64,000 bases of DNA from NCBI GenBank assembly GCA_017307505.1, contig JAFKEE010000022.1, positions 124,001-188,000 of the forward strand, written 5' to 3'. The notes under the pieces were generated by a model. That model was given only the letters and a program-made list of their open reading frames with translations, was not told the DNA's origin and made no database searches. Both the position numbers and the translations under genes were made by a program. Shown piece by piece: positions 45,637 through 53,115 of the stretch; positions within the stretch are counted from its first letter, which is position 1; every line of letters begins with the position of its first letter. This DNA is from Acidobacteriota bacterium (GTDB lineage Bacteria; Acidobacteriota; Terriglobia; Bryobacterales; Bryobacteraceae).

Positions 45637-46272
45637 TCACCCTGCCGCCCGCAGACTCCCCAGATACCGCACCATCAGCTTCTTACCCGACTGCAATTCG
45701 CGGAAGTCCTGCGCATTCTTGGCCAGGGAGACATACCCCTCGTAGGTCGCCACCAGGAACGTTGCCGTCTCCATCGCGTCCACATCGCCCCTCACCTTTC
45801 CTCTTCGCTGACCATCCCGCAAGGCCTCCGCGATCGCCCCGCGCCAGGCTTTGAATTGGGCCTCAATCCGCGTTCGAAACCCCTCGTCCAAAGGCGACAT
45901 CTCCAGGGCCAGATTGTTGAGTGGACACCCGCGCTCCACCTGCTCCTGCTGTAGCGGTGTCGCCTGAACAATGGCGATCAGCCGTCCAATCGGATCCTCC
46001 GCATTGTGCAGCGGCTCCAACCATCTCTCCCGCATCATCTGCCCGATCACTTCATCGACCAGCGCATAACCCAGCGCTTCCTTGTTCGAGAAATGGTGAT
46101 ACAGCGCGCCCTTCGTTACGCCCGCGCCCTCGAGAATCGTGTCCAGGTCGGTGCCTTGGAACCCTGACCGGTGAACGCACTGGAACGCGGCCTTCAGCAG
46201 CGCCTCCCTCGTCCTCTCCGGATTCCGCCGCGGGCCCGTCTCCTCTGCCCGAACACGTTTCGAGGCCAACAT
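45637..46272 (-). CDS. TetR family transcriptional regulator
   Basis: 211 residues from the ATG at 46272. The N-terminal helix-turn-helix domain reads TREALLKAAFQCVHRSGFQG, DTILEGAGVTKGALYHHFSNKEAL, a textbook TetR DNA-binding region. The C-terminal ligand domain (about 70-211) has a cysteine in ERGCPLNNLALEMSPLDEGF, as in the YjdC/AcuR-like or LmrA/YxaF-like subgroup. The longer frame from 46452 runs across the divergent pyrD start and lacks similarity. An 18-base palindrome overlaps the start codon, which suggests autoregulation. Confidence 0.9.
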   Translation of the reverse strand: MLASKRVRAEETGPRRNPERTREALLKAAFQCVHRSGFQGTDLDTILEGAGVTKGALYHHFSNKEALGYALVDEVIGQMMRERWLEPLHNAEDPIGRLIAIVQATPLQQEQVERGCPLNNLALEMSPLDEGFRTRIEAQFKAWRGAIAEALRDGQRRGKVRGDVDAMETATFLVATYEGYVSLAKNAQDFRELQSGKKLMVRYLGSLRAAG

Positions 46273-46289
46273 ACCAACCAGTATGTATG
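46270..46289 (-). promoter_or_regulatory. Operator-like palindrome over the tetR start codon
   Basis: CATACCAACCAGTATGTATG has outer arms CATAC and GTATG, and inner AC/GT pairs also match. It overlaps the tetR ATG and lies within the 94-base divergent space to pyrD. Copy 2 is at 45591-45608. A TetR autoregulator binding site is the simplest reading (inference). Confidence 0.5.
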
Positions 46290-46366
46290 CATCACCGGGC
46301 ATGTCAAGCGGATTCCTGCCTGGAACCATTCCAGCTATTCCCCCATCGTTCGCTACACTGGTATCA

Positions 46367-47305
46367 ATGGCCGGTGACCCCGCCTCTTCCCGTCTCGCCG
46401 TATCGCTTTGCGGTATCCCGCTGAAGAATCCCGTCTTGGCCGCCTCGGGCACGTTCGCCTACGGCGTCGAATTCGAGTCCATCCTCAATCTCGACCAGAT
46501 GGGCGGCTTCGTCGTCAAAGGACTCTCCCGCGAAGCCATGGACGGCAACAAACCGCCGCGCGTCTGGGAAGCCGAAGGCGGCATGATGAACTCCATCGGC
46601 CTGCAGAACATCGGCGTCCGCGCGTTCGTCGCGGAGAAACTGCCCGCCCTGCGGAAGCACGCCACACCTGTCTTCGCGAATGTCTTCGGCTACGCCATCG
46701 AGGACTACTGCGAAGTCGTCCGCGTCCTGGAAGATCACCAGGGGGTCGCCGCCTACGAACTCAATGTCTCCTGCCCGAACACCAAACACGGCGGCATCTT
46801 CTTCTCCTCCGACCCCGGACTGCTGGGCCAACTCGTCTCCGAAGTGCGCCGTATCGCCCGCCGGCCCTTGATTGTGAAGCTCTCGCCCAACGTCACCAGC
46901 ATCGAACCCCTGGCCCAGGCTGCCGAGGCCGCCGGAGCCGACGCCCTCTCGCTCACGAACACCTTTGTCTCCCTGGCCATCGACGTCCGCAGCCGCAAAC
47001 CGCGCCTCGGCGCCGGTTTTGGCGGGCTCTCCGGACCTGCCATCAAACCCATCGCCTTGCGTATGGTCTTCCAGGCCGCTCGCGCCGTCAAAATCCCTGT
47101 CGTCGGCCTGGGTGGCATCGCCACGGGTGAGGACGCGGCCGAATTCATGCTCGCCGGAGCCACGGCCGTCCAGGTCGGCACCGCTACCTTCTGGGATCCG
47201 CGCGCACCCATCCGCATCGCGCGCGAGCTCGATCAATTCCTGAAACACGAAAACATCGCCAGCGCGGCCTCACTCACGGGCGCGCTCGAATGGGGAAAAC
47301 CATGA
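46367..47305 (+). CDS. pyrD: Dihydroorotate dehydrogenase (class 1B type)
   Basis: FMN enzyme oxidising dihydroorotate to orotate in pyrimidine synthesis. 312 residues from the ATG at 46367. Motifs: GIPLKNPVLAASGTFAYG at the N-terminus, VVKGLSREAMDGNKPPRVWE, GLQNIGVRAF, ELNVSCPNTKHGGIFF with the class 1 catalytic cysteine, IVKLSPNVTSI, GGLSGPAIKPIALRMV and the phosphate loop VVGLGGIATGEDAAEF. Class 1B enzymes work with the PyrK iron-sulfur subunit, which is not in the window. Its stop overlaps the ridA ATG. Confidence 0.94.
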   Translation: MAGDPASSRLAVSLCGIPLKNPVLAASGTFAYGVEFESILNLDQMGGFVVKGLSREAMDGNKPPRVWEAEGGMMNSIGLQNIGVRAFVAEKLPALRKHATPVFANVFGYAIEDYCEVVRVLEDHQGVAAYELNVSCPNTKHGGIFFSSDPGLLGQLVSEVRRIARRPLIVKLSPNVTSIEPLAQAAEAAGADALSLTNTFVSLAIDVRSRKPRLGAGFGGLSGPAIKPIALRMVFQAARAVKIPVVGLGGIATGEDAAEFMLAGATAVQVGTATFWDPRAPIRIARELDQFLKHENIASAASLTGALEWGKP

Positions 47306-47682
47306 AAGAAATCATCTCGACCGAAGACGCACCCAAGGCCATCGGCCCTTACTCGCAGGCGGTCCGCTGGAACGGCCTGGCCTTCCTGAGCGGCCAGATT
47401 CCACTGGACCCCGCCACCGGCCAGATCGTGGAGGGGGGCATCGAGGAGCAGACAGTCCGAGTCCTGGAGAACCTCCGGGCGGTACTCGAAGCCGCCGGAG
47501 CGTCCTTCGAAACCGTCCTCAAAACGACCATCTTTGTGAAGGACCTGGGCGACTTCGCCAAGGTGAACGAAATCTACGCTCGCTACTTCCCGGCCAACCC
47601 CCCAGCCCGAGCCACCGTAGAGGCGGCCCGTCTCCCGCGTGACGTCCGGGTCGAAATCGAAGCCATAGCCTACACAAAGTAG
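47302..47682 (+). CDS. ridA: RidA-family reactive enamine/imine deaminase
   Basis: Small trimeric protein that hydrolyses reactive 2-aminoacrylate and related enamines produced by PLP enzymes. 126 residues from the ATG at 47302, which overlaps the pyrD stop (ATGA). Signatures: APKAIGPYSQAVRWNGLAFL, SGQIPLDPATGQIV, LRAVLEAAGASFETVLKTTIF, and the substrate arginine in PPARATVEAARLP. It ends in EIEAIA as in the family. An upstream in-frame ATG 12 bases earlier is possible. Confidence 0.93.
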   Translation: MKEIISTEDAPKAIGPYSQAVRWNGLAFLSGQIPLDPATGQIVEGGIEEQTVRVLENLRAVLEAAGASFETVLKTTIFVKDLGDFAKVNEIYARYFPANPPARATVEAARLPRDVRVEIEAIAYTK

Positions 47683-47705
47683 CCCGTCCGAGAGCATGAG
47701 CAAAA

Positions 47706-47876
47706 GCGGTCAGCCATCAGCCACAAAAAAGCTGAAAGCTGACCGCCCCAACTTGAGCAGTCAGCGATCAGCTGTCAGCAATCAGCTTGTGTTTGCGCGC
47801 GATTCCGGACCGCTTCCCAATGAGAACCCGTCAACTTCGCTAACTCAGAAGCTGACCGCTGATAGCTGAAAGCTAA
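47706..47876. repeat. Cluster of heptamer repeats (AGCTGAN) in both orientations
   Basis: The convergent gap between ridA and the aldo/keto reductase gene holds several blocks of the heptamer AGCTGAN or its complement. Examples are GCTGAAAGCTGACCGC at 47731-47746, a four-unit complement block around 47758-47787, and AGCTGACCGCTGATAGCTGA near 47850-47870. Facing blocks make hairpins, for example GCGGTCAGC (47706-47714) with GCTGACCGC (47738-47746). A second cluster lies at 50377-50409. No coding potential. Confidence 0.75.
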
Positions 47877-47902
47877 GCCGACGTGAGGCGGCTCATTCCG
47901 GC

Positions 47903-48862
47903 TCACGCCGGCTCCCCGTCCCGGTGGCAGGGCCCTGCCGCCCCCTTCTCCTTCACCTTGTACTGCTCCACCTGGCTGCCGGTCTTCCCCTGCTTCGTTT
48001 TGTGTAGCAGCACGCTGATCTCCTGCGGCGTCATCTTCTTCATCGTTTTCAGCGTCAGGATGTTGGCTTCCAACTGCTCCACCGTCTCGACGCCCGACAC
48101 CACCGCATCCACATCCTGGCTCCACGTGAACTGCAGGCACTCCTCGATCTTCGCCACCTGCTGTTTCGTGATCGAGCCCATCGCATTCGACTTCATCGCC
48201 AGCACCCCCAGCCCCTTCTTGCGAGCCACCGGAAGCACGTTGGTGATGAAGCTCAGGTAGTGCGGATCAATCAGGTTGATCGGCATCTGCACCGTCTCCC
48301 ACACGTCGGTCGCTTCCAGCAGCCGCAGGTGGATCGATGGATCATGGTGGCCCGTGAAGCCGATGTGCCGCACCTTGCCCTGCTGCTTTGCCTTCACAAA
48401 CGCTTCCAGCGAGCCGTTGGCGGCCAGGATCTGGTCGACCTCCTTGTGCTCACTCACCTGGTGGCAGGCCCAAAGGTCCAGGTAGTCCGTCTTCATGCGG
48501 CGCAGTTGCTCTTCCAGCGTCTTCATCGCGCCGTCGCGCGAGTACACTTCGCACTTGGTCATGAGCATGACCTTCTGCCGCCGCCCACCCTCCAGCGCGC
48601 GCCCGTAAACCTCATCGCTCTTGCCCTTGTGGTACAGGTTGGCGCTGTCGAAGAAGTTCACGCCGAGCTCGATCGCGCGGTGGATGATCTTCGTCGCGTT
48701 CTCCTCGCCCTGCACGTTCATGTGGTATCCGCCCACAACGAAGCGTGAAATCTTAAGCCCGGTTTTGCCGAGCGTAGCCGTCGGCATCGGCGTGTCAGCC
48801 AGTAGTGCCATCCGTGCCGTTGCGCTCAAAGCCGCGGTCTGCAGGAAAGTCCGGCGTCTCAT
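47903..48862 (-). CDS. Aldo/keto reductase with exported-type leader
   Basis: 319-residue TIM-barrel oxidoreductase. The leader MRRRTFLQTAALSATARMAL has twin-arginine features. The barrel begins ATLGKTGLKISRFVVGGYHM. Catalytic Asp and Tyr lie in VNFFDSANLYHKGKSDEV and the catalytic lysine in VMLMTKCEV. The usual histidine is at LDLWACHQV. NADPH-binding C-terminal residues are less clear. A predicted exported aldo/keto reductase would need cofactor loaded before Tat export. It is convergent with ridA and divergent from the protease gene. Confidence 0.88.
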   Translation of the reverse strand: MRRRTFLQTAALSATARMALLADTPMPTATLGKTGLKISRFVVGGYHMNVQGEENATKIIHRAIELGVNFFDSANLYHKGKSDEVYGRALEGGRRQKVMLMTKCEVYSRDGAMKTLEEQLRRMKTDYLDLWACHQVSEHKEVDQILAANGSLEAFVKAKQQGKVRHIGFTGHHDPSIHLRLLEATDVWETVQMPINLIDPHYLSFITNVLPVARKKGLGVLAMKSNAMGSITKQQVAKIEECLQFTWSQDVDAVVSGVETVEQLEANILTLKTMKKMTPQEISVLLHKTKQGKTGSQVEQYKVKEKGAAGPCHRDGEPA

Positions 48863-48929
48863 GTTCTGAGGTCCTCCAAAATGCGCTGCGTGTCTTAGAG
48901 ATTAGAATAGGACAAAACGGGGGAATTGC

Positions 48930-50351
48930 TTGCTCATAAGATTGTTGCCAGGCACGATCATTGCCGCGCTGCTGTTGACAGCCCAAAACCGGCCTCAACC
49001 GCCGGCTGGAGGAACCGAATTCGCAGCCCTGAGCGCCAGCTTCCAGGGTCTCAGCCGCCGCGTCCACACTTCCGTCGTCAAAGTCACAGCCGTCGGCTAC
49101 CGCCAGCTCGAAGGGGACGAAACAGACGAGCCCGGTGTCGCCGCCCGCCAGCAAAGCTCAGGCTCCGGAGTAATCATCGACGAATCCGGCTTCATCGTGA
49201 CCAACGCCCACGTCGTCATCGGAGCCCAGCGCGTCCAGGTCACCCTGCCCACCACCGTCGAGAACACCAGCGGTGTCCGCCGCTCCGCCGTCCGGCCCGT
49301 GGGCCGCATCGCGCGCGCCGAACTCGTCGGGTTGGACCTCGAAGCCGACATAGCCCTGCTCAAAGTGAACGAGAAGGGGCTGCCCACGCTCAGCCTGGCC
49401 GACTCCGATACCGTGGAACAGGGCCAGCTTGTCCTCGCCTTTGGCAGTCCCATGGGCCTCGACAACTCCGTCACCATGGGCGTCGTCAGCTCCCCCGCGC
49501 GCCAGTTGAAGCCGGACGACCCCATGATCTACATCCAGACGGATGCGCCCATCAATCCCGGCAACAGCGGCGGACCGCTCGTCGACTCGTCCGGCAATGT
49601 CGTCGGCATCAACACCCTCATCCTCACGCAGTCCGGTGGCAGCGAGGGCATCGGTTTTGCCGTTCCTTCCAACATCGTTGCCAATGTGGTCGACCAGCTC
49701 CGCAAATCCGGCCGCGTGGTGCGCGGCGAAATCGGTGTCACTGCGCAGACCATCACCCCGTCCCTGGCCGAAGGCCTCAAGCTCAGCCAGAACTGGGGCG
49801 TTGTGATCGGCGATGTGGAGCCTGACGGGGAAGGAGAAAAGGCGGGACTCAGGGTGGGCGACATCATCTACAGCCTGAACGGCAAGGTGATGGAGAACGC
49901 GCGGCAATTCAACATCAATGTGTACCGTCCGGCGATCGGGGAATTCGTCAACCTGGAGGTGGTGCGCGGAAAGCGCCGTCTGGCTCTCACCGTCAAGGTC
50001 GTGGAACGCCACGACGAAGCCACTACCTATGCCGACCTGGCCAGCCGGGAGGAAAACCTGGTGTCAGAACTCGGCATTTTTGCCGTGGACCTCACCCCCA
50101 AGCTGCGCGAACAGGTCGACCCCATCCGCCGCGAAAAGGGCGGCCTCCTGGTGGCCGCCCGTCACGCCGATGGTCCTCTTCTTGACGACGGCTTCAAAGC
50201 CGGCGACGTCATCTACTCGATTAACGGAACCCTGGTCTCCTCGGTAGCGGAACTGCGCCAGTTGCTGCGCAAGATGAAATCGGGAGACCCTGTAGCGGTC
50301 CAGATTGAGCGGGCCGGCAAGCTCCGTTTCGTGAGCTTCGAACTCCCCTAA
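48930..50351 (+). CDS. HtrA/DegP-type periplasmic serine protease with two PDZ domains
   Basis: 473-residue protease and quality-control factor. TTG start with GGGGG a few bases upstream. Signal peptide at about 1-18. The chymotrypsin-fold domain has the triad His94 (IVTNAHVV), Asp140 (ADIALLK) and Ser213 (NPGNSGGPLVD). Two PDZ domains follow (about 265-355 and 375-470), with GDIIYSLNGKVMENARQF and GDVIYSINGTLVSSVAEL. A normal envelope-stress protease of the DegQ/DegS sort. Its 3' end meets the DUF2911 gene across a heptamer repeat cluster. Confidence 0.93.
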   Translation: MLIRLLPGTIIAALLLTAQNRPQPPAGGTEFAALSASFQGLSRRVHTSVVKVTAVGYRQLEGDETDEPGVAARQQSSGSGVIIDESGFIVTNAHVVIGAQRVQVTLPTTVENTSGVRRSAVRPVGRIARAELVGLDLEADIALLKVNEKGLPTLSLADSDTVEQGQLVLAFGSPMGLDNSVTMGVVSSPARQLKPDDPMIYIQTDAPINPGNSGGPLVDSSGNVVGINTLILTQSGGSEGIGFAVPSNIVANVVDQLRKSGRVVRGEIGVTAQTITPSLAEGLKLSQNWGVVIGDVEPDGEGEKAGLRVGDIIYSLNGKVMENARQFNINVYRPAIGEFVNLEVVRGKRRLALTVKVVERHDEATTYADLASREENLVSELGIFAVDLTPKLREQVDPIRREKGGLLVAARHADGPLLDDGFKAGDVIYSINGTLVSSVAELRQLLRKMKSGDPVAVQIERAGKLRFVSFELP

Positions 50352-50376
50352 CCGGAGCACGGCCAGCCCGTCACTT

Positions 50377-50409
50377 AAGCTGACAGCTGAAAGCTGAGCG
50401 CTGAAAGCT
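50377..50409. repeat. Heptamer repeat run (AGCTGAN), second cluster
   Basis: Four to five tandem heptamers in register: AGCTGAC, AGCTGAA, AGCTGAG, CGCTGAA, then AGCT. It lies in the 60-base gap between the convergent HtrA and DUF2911 genes. The unit is the same as in the cluster at 47706-47876. Confidence 0.75.
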
Positions 50410-50411
50410 CC

Positions 50412-50948
50412 TTAGTGCACCATCACGTCAACCGAAGCTTCCGTATCCGCCCAGGCGATCTTCAGCTTCCCGTTGCTGCCCTTGCCAGGCTCGACGGTGA
50501 TCGTCAGCTGTTCCACCGGCGCGGGAGTCTTCTTCACCTTCATCGCTGTGCGGCCCAGATCCTGCTTCTCGTCATACTTGAACGCCCCCCACTGGTCGGC
50601 TGTCTTGTTCACGATCAGCGTCCAGTCCTTCGTGTCGCCGCTCGGAATCGTGAACAGGGAGTAGGTGCCTGCCGGAACGTGCACCGAACCGATCATCAGG
50701 TCCGCTTCGGTCGTAATTTTGGTCGCTTCGTCGGCGCCTGTACGCCAAACCTTCCCCGCCGGCGCAACCCCTGAATGCCACACGTCCCGCCCCTTCACGT
50801 ACGGGCGGCCATACACGATCGTGATCGTCTTGCCGGCAATCGTGGCCTTTGTTGTCTCGTGAGGACTCGCCTTCTGGGCACTGGCCGAGATGGCCATCAG
50901 GCAGCCCAGGGCGCCCAGAGTCATAGCAAACGAAAGAGCATTTCTCAT
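50412..50948 (-). CDS. DUF2911 domain-containing secreted protein
   Basis: 178 residues with a signal peptide (about 1-24, ending ASAQKAS). The mature part fits DUF2911: ITIVYGRPYVKGRDVW, PAGKVWRTGADEATKITTE, VPAGTYSLFTIPSGDTKDWT and LIVNKTADQWGAFKYDEKQD. Function unknown; common in Bacteroidota and Acidobacteriota secretomes. The short 3' gap to htrA holds a heptamer repeat run. The promoter side is divergent from the microcompartment operon (95 bases). Confidence 0.85.
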   Translation of the reverse strand: MRNALSFAMTLGALGCLMAISASAQKASPHETTKATIAGKTITIVYGRPYVKGRDVWHSGVAPAGKVWRTGADEATKITTEADLMIGSVHVPAGTYSLFTIPSGDTKDWTLIVNKTADQWGAFKYDEKQDLGRTAMKVKKTPAPVEQLTITVEPGKGSNGKLKIAWADTEASVDVMVH

Positions 50949-51043
50949 CTAGTGTGGTCTCCTAATCAGGACATTCTAGCAATCGCGCGATTGGCCGTTT
51001 TCAGGGGTCTCAAGAAACCCGTCTGGTACAATTGAGTTTTTAG

Positions 51044-51838
51044 ATGTTGAAAACGGAACGGGAGCTTCGCGAGGACATCGTCCAGATTGGACGTCTGGTC
51101 TTCGAAAAGGGTTGGATCGCCGCCAACGACGGAAACATCTCGATCCGGCTGGACCCCAACCGTGTCCTGTGCACGCCCACCAACATCAGCAAGGGCATGC
51201 TCTCCGCGGACGACCTGATCATCTGCAACATGCAGGGCGGCAAACTCTCCGGCGAGAAAGCGCCCACCAGTGAACTGGCGATGCATCTGCTGATTTACCA
51301 GATGCGGCCCGACGTGCACGCTGTTGTCCACACTCATCCGCCAGTCTCCACCGGTTTTGCCGCCACCGGGCGCGCCCTCAATCAGGCGATCCTGCCCGAA
51401 GTGGTCATCGGACTCGGCTGCGTCCCGCTGGCCGAATACGGACTCCCCGGCACCAGCGCCCTGACTGAGCCTCTCAAACCCTACATCCCTCGCTACGATG
51501 CCGTCCTCATGGCCAATCACGGCGTGGTCTGCTACGGACCCGACGTCTACAGTGCCTACTTCCGCATGGAAACGGTCGAGCACTACGCCCGCATTGCCCT
51601 CGTGGCCGAACTGCTGGGCGGCGCTAAGGTTCTGCCTCGTGTCGAAATCGACAAACTCTACGAATCCCGCACCCGCTACGGAGTGAACGCCCGTTCTACC
51701 CTGGAACCTGGCTGCCCGCTGGCCGCCGAGGACATTCCATCCGGCGCTCCAGTGCGGTCTAATGGTAAGTTCGAAGTCACGCGCGAGGAACTCATCGCGC
51801 TGGTCGAGGAAGTGTTGCGGACGCGAGGCGTCGCCTGA
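51044..51838 (+). CDS. Class II aldolase (fuculose-phosphate aldolase-like), microcompartment-linked
   Basis: Zinc-dependent class II aldolase/adducin-fold protein, 264 residues, likely splitting a sugar phosphate to dihydroxyacetone phosphate and an aldehyde. Motifs: GWIAANDGNISIRLDPNRVL near the N-terminus, zinc histidines in HAVVHTHPPVS, LPEVVIGLGCVPLAEYGLPG and the later histidine in AVLMANHGVVCYGP. After the usual end (about residue 215) comes a Pro/Gly-rich linker and the amphipathic helix TREELIALVEEVLRTR, a candidate encapsulation peptide. Four shell-protein genes follow directly. TACAAT lies 12 bases before the ATG. Confidence 0.88.
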   Translation: MLKTERELREDIVQIGRLVFEKGWIAANDGNISIRLDPNRVLCTPTNISKGMLSADDLIICNMQGGKLSGEKAPTSELAMHLLIYQMRPDVHAVVHTHPPVSTGFAATGRALNQAILPEVVIGLGCVPLAEYGLPGTSALTEPLKPYIPRYDAVLMANHGVVCYGPDVYSAYFRMETVEHYARIALVAELLGGAKVLPRVEIDKLYESRTRYGVNARSTLEPGCPLAAEDIPSGAPVRSNGKFEVTREELIALVEEVLRTRGVA

Positions 51839-51883
51839 CCCGCCGCCCGCGCGCCTGAGTGAAGTGGCAGAGAGGAACTTTCG

Positions 51884-52168
51884 ATGGGTGAAGCACTTGG
51901 AATGGTGGAATGCCGCGGTCTGGTCTCCATGGTCGAGGCCGCTGACGCAATGGTCAAGGCCGCCAATGTGAACTTGGTCGGTTGGGAAAAGATCGGTTCC
52001 GGCTACGTCACCGCGCTGGTCCGTGGCGATGTCGCCGCGGTCCGCGCCGCTACCGACGCCGGTGCCGCCGCTGCCCGCCGGGTCGGCGAACTCGTCGCCG
52101 TTCATGTCATTCCCCGGCCGCACCCCAGTCTCGAAGCTATCCTGCCCATTGGCAAATCGTCCAAGTAG
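51884..52168 (+). CDS. Bacterial microcompartment shell protein, BMC-H (hexamer)
   Basis: 94-residue single-BMC-domain shell protein that forms hexagonal tiles. Family signatures: [20 protein letters not shown], the pore loop [18 protein letters not shown] with G38-S39-G40 lining the pore, [16 protein letters not shown] and the end [14 protein letters not shown]. The pore GSG is the small, neutral type. It is the only BMC-H in the locus. It lies 45 bases after the aldolase. Confidence 0.95.
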   Translation: MGEALGMVECRGLVSMVEAADAMVKAANVNLVGWEKIGSGYVTALVRGDVAAVRAATDAGAAAARRVGELVAVHVIPRPHPSLEAILPIGKSSK

Positions 52169-52186
52169 GCCGGGAAGGGAACTGAA

Positions 52187-52462
52187 ATGACGCTCGGCCG
52201 TGTGGTCGGCACGATTGTTGCCACCCGCAAAGACCCCAGACTCGAAGGGCATAAACTGCTCATCGTCAAACCCGTCACCCCTGACGGCAAGGATGAGGCA
52301 GGCTACCTCGTTGCCATCGACACTGTCAGCGCAGGCTTTCGGGAACTGGTCATCACCGTCGCCGGCAGCAGCGCCCGCATGGCCGATGGCTGCAAGGATA
52401 AGCCGGTCGACTGCGTCATCGTCGGCATCGTCGACAACGTTTCCATGGATACTGGGCGCTAA
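52187..52462 (+). CDS. Microcompartment vertex protein BMC-P (EutN/CcmL), copy 1
   Basis: 91-residue pentamer-forming shell protein that caps vertices. Signatures: LGRVVGTIVATRKDPRLEGHKLLIVKP, YLVAIDTVSAGFRELVITVAG, SSARMADGCKDKPVDCVIVGIVD. These match the beta-barrel and the pore-side GSS loop of the EutN family. It starts 18 bases after the BMC-H stop. First of three paralogues in a row. Confidence 0.94.
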   Translation: MTLGRVVGTIVATRKDPRLEGHKLLIVKPVTPDGKDEAGYLVAIDTVSAGFRELVITVAGSSARMADGCKDKPVDCVIVGIVDNVSMDTGR

Positions 52463-52474
52463 AGGGATCCGCAC

Positions 52475-52765
52475 GTGCAACTTGGCCGAGTCGTAGGCTG
52501 CGTCTGGTCCAGCGTGAAAAATGTGGGGCTCACCGGCCAGCGCCTGCTGATCGTCCAGCCCGTCAAAGCCGATCTCTCGCAGACCGGCCGCGCCATCATC
52601 TGTACGGACTGCACCGGGGCCGGCTCCGGCGAACTCATCTATTGGGTCCGCGGCAAAGAGGCTTCTTTCCCGTTTACCGACGCGGAGGTCCCGTCCGACG
52701 CCACGGTCGTCGGTATCGTCGACGAACTCAATTTGGGCAAACCCAAGCCGGAGGAGGGCGTCTGA
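52475..52765 (+). CDS. Microcompartment vertex protein BMC-P (EutN/CcmL), copy 2
   Basis: 96 residues with a GTG start. MQLGRVVGCVWSSVKNVGLTGQRLLIVQP is the family's first strand pair, followed by AIICTDCTGAGSGELIYWVRG and SDATVVGIVDELN. The usual GSSAR loop is replaced by GKEASFPF, and AIDxVSAG by CTDCTGAG, so the pore face differs from the other two copies. It overlaps the next gene by one base (TGATG). Confidence 0.92.
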   Translation: MQLGRVVGCVWSSVKNVGLTGQRLLIVQPVKADLSQTGRAIICTDCTGAGSGELIYWVRGKEASFPFTDAEVPSDATVVGIVDELNLGKPKPEEGV

Positions 52766-53115
52766 TGCAGATCGCTCGCGTCATCGGGGACATTACCGCT
52801 ACCCAGAAGCACCCCTCCCACGAAGGGAAGAAACTGCTGCTGGTCCAGCCCCTGGACCTCGACGGCTCCCATCGCGGCATGCCTGTCATTGCCGTGGATA
52901 GCGTCAGCGCCGGCATCGGCGATCGCGTCCTGCTTGTTCAGGATGGCTTCGCCGCCTTCACCACCGTCGGGCTCAAGATCGCGCCCATCGACTCCGCCGT
53001 CATCGGCGTCATCGATCACATCCAGCTCGACCTAGGCCTCGACCCCGTCCCTGCGGCTCCCGCTGAACCCCGGCCTGCTCCGAAGAAGCAGGGCAAGAAG
53101 AATCGCGCCCAGTAA
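52765..53115 (+). CDS. Microcompartment vertex protein BMC-P (EutN/CcmL), copy 3 with Lys-rich tail
   Basis: 116 residues from the ATG that shares a base with the previous stop. MQIARVIGDITATQKHPSHEGKKLLLVQP, VIAVDSVSAGIGDRVLLVQDG and DSAVIGVIDHIQLD are EutN signatures; the pore loop is altered to QDGFAAF. A Pro/Ala-rich, then basic tail PAAPAEPRPAPKKQGKKNRA extends beyond the normal end. The last 84 bases overlap the 3' end of the convergent membrane-protein gene. Last gene of the operon. Confidence 0.92.
   Translation: MQIARVIGDITATQKHPSHEGKKLLLVQPLDLDGSHRGMPVIAVDSVSAGIGDRVLLVQDGFAAFTTVGLKIAPIDSAVIGVIDHIQLDLGLDPVPAAPAEPRPAPKKQGKKNRAQ

Noticed and set aside
51021-51043. Full promoter for the microcompartment operon
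   Set aside because: TACAAT is a good -10 box, but no -35 match occurs at 16-18 bases and no sigma-54 -24/-12 elements were seen, so it is not listed as a feature.
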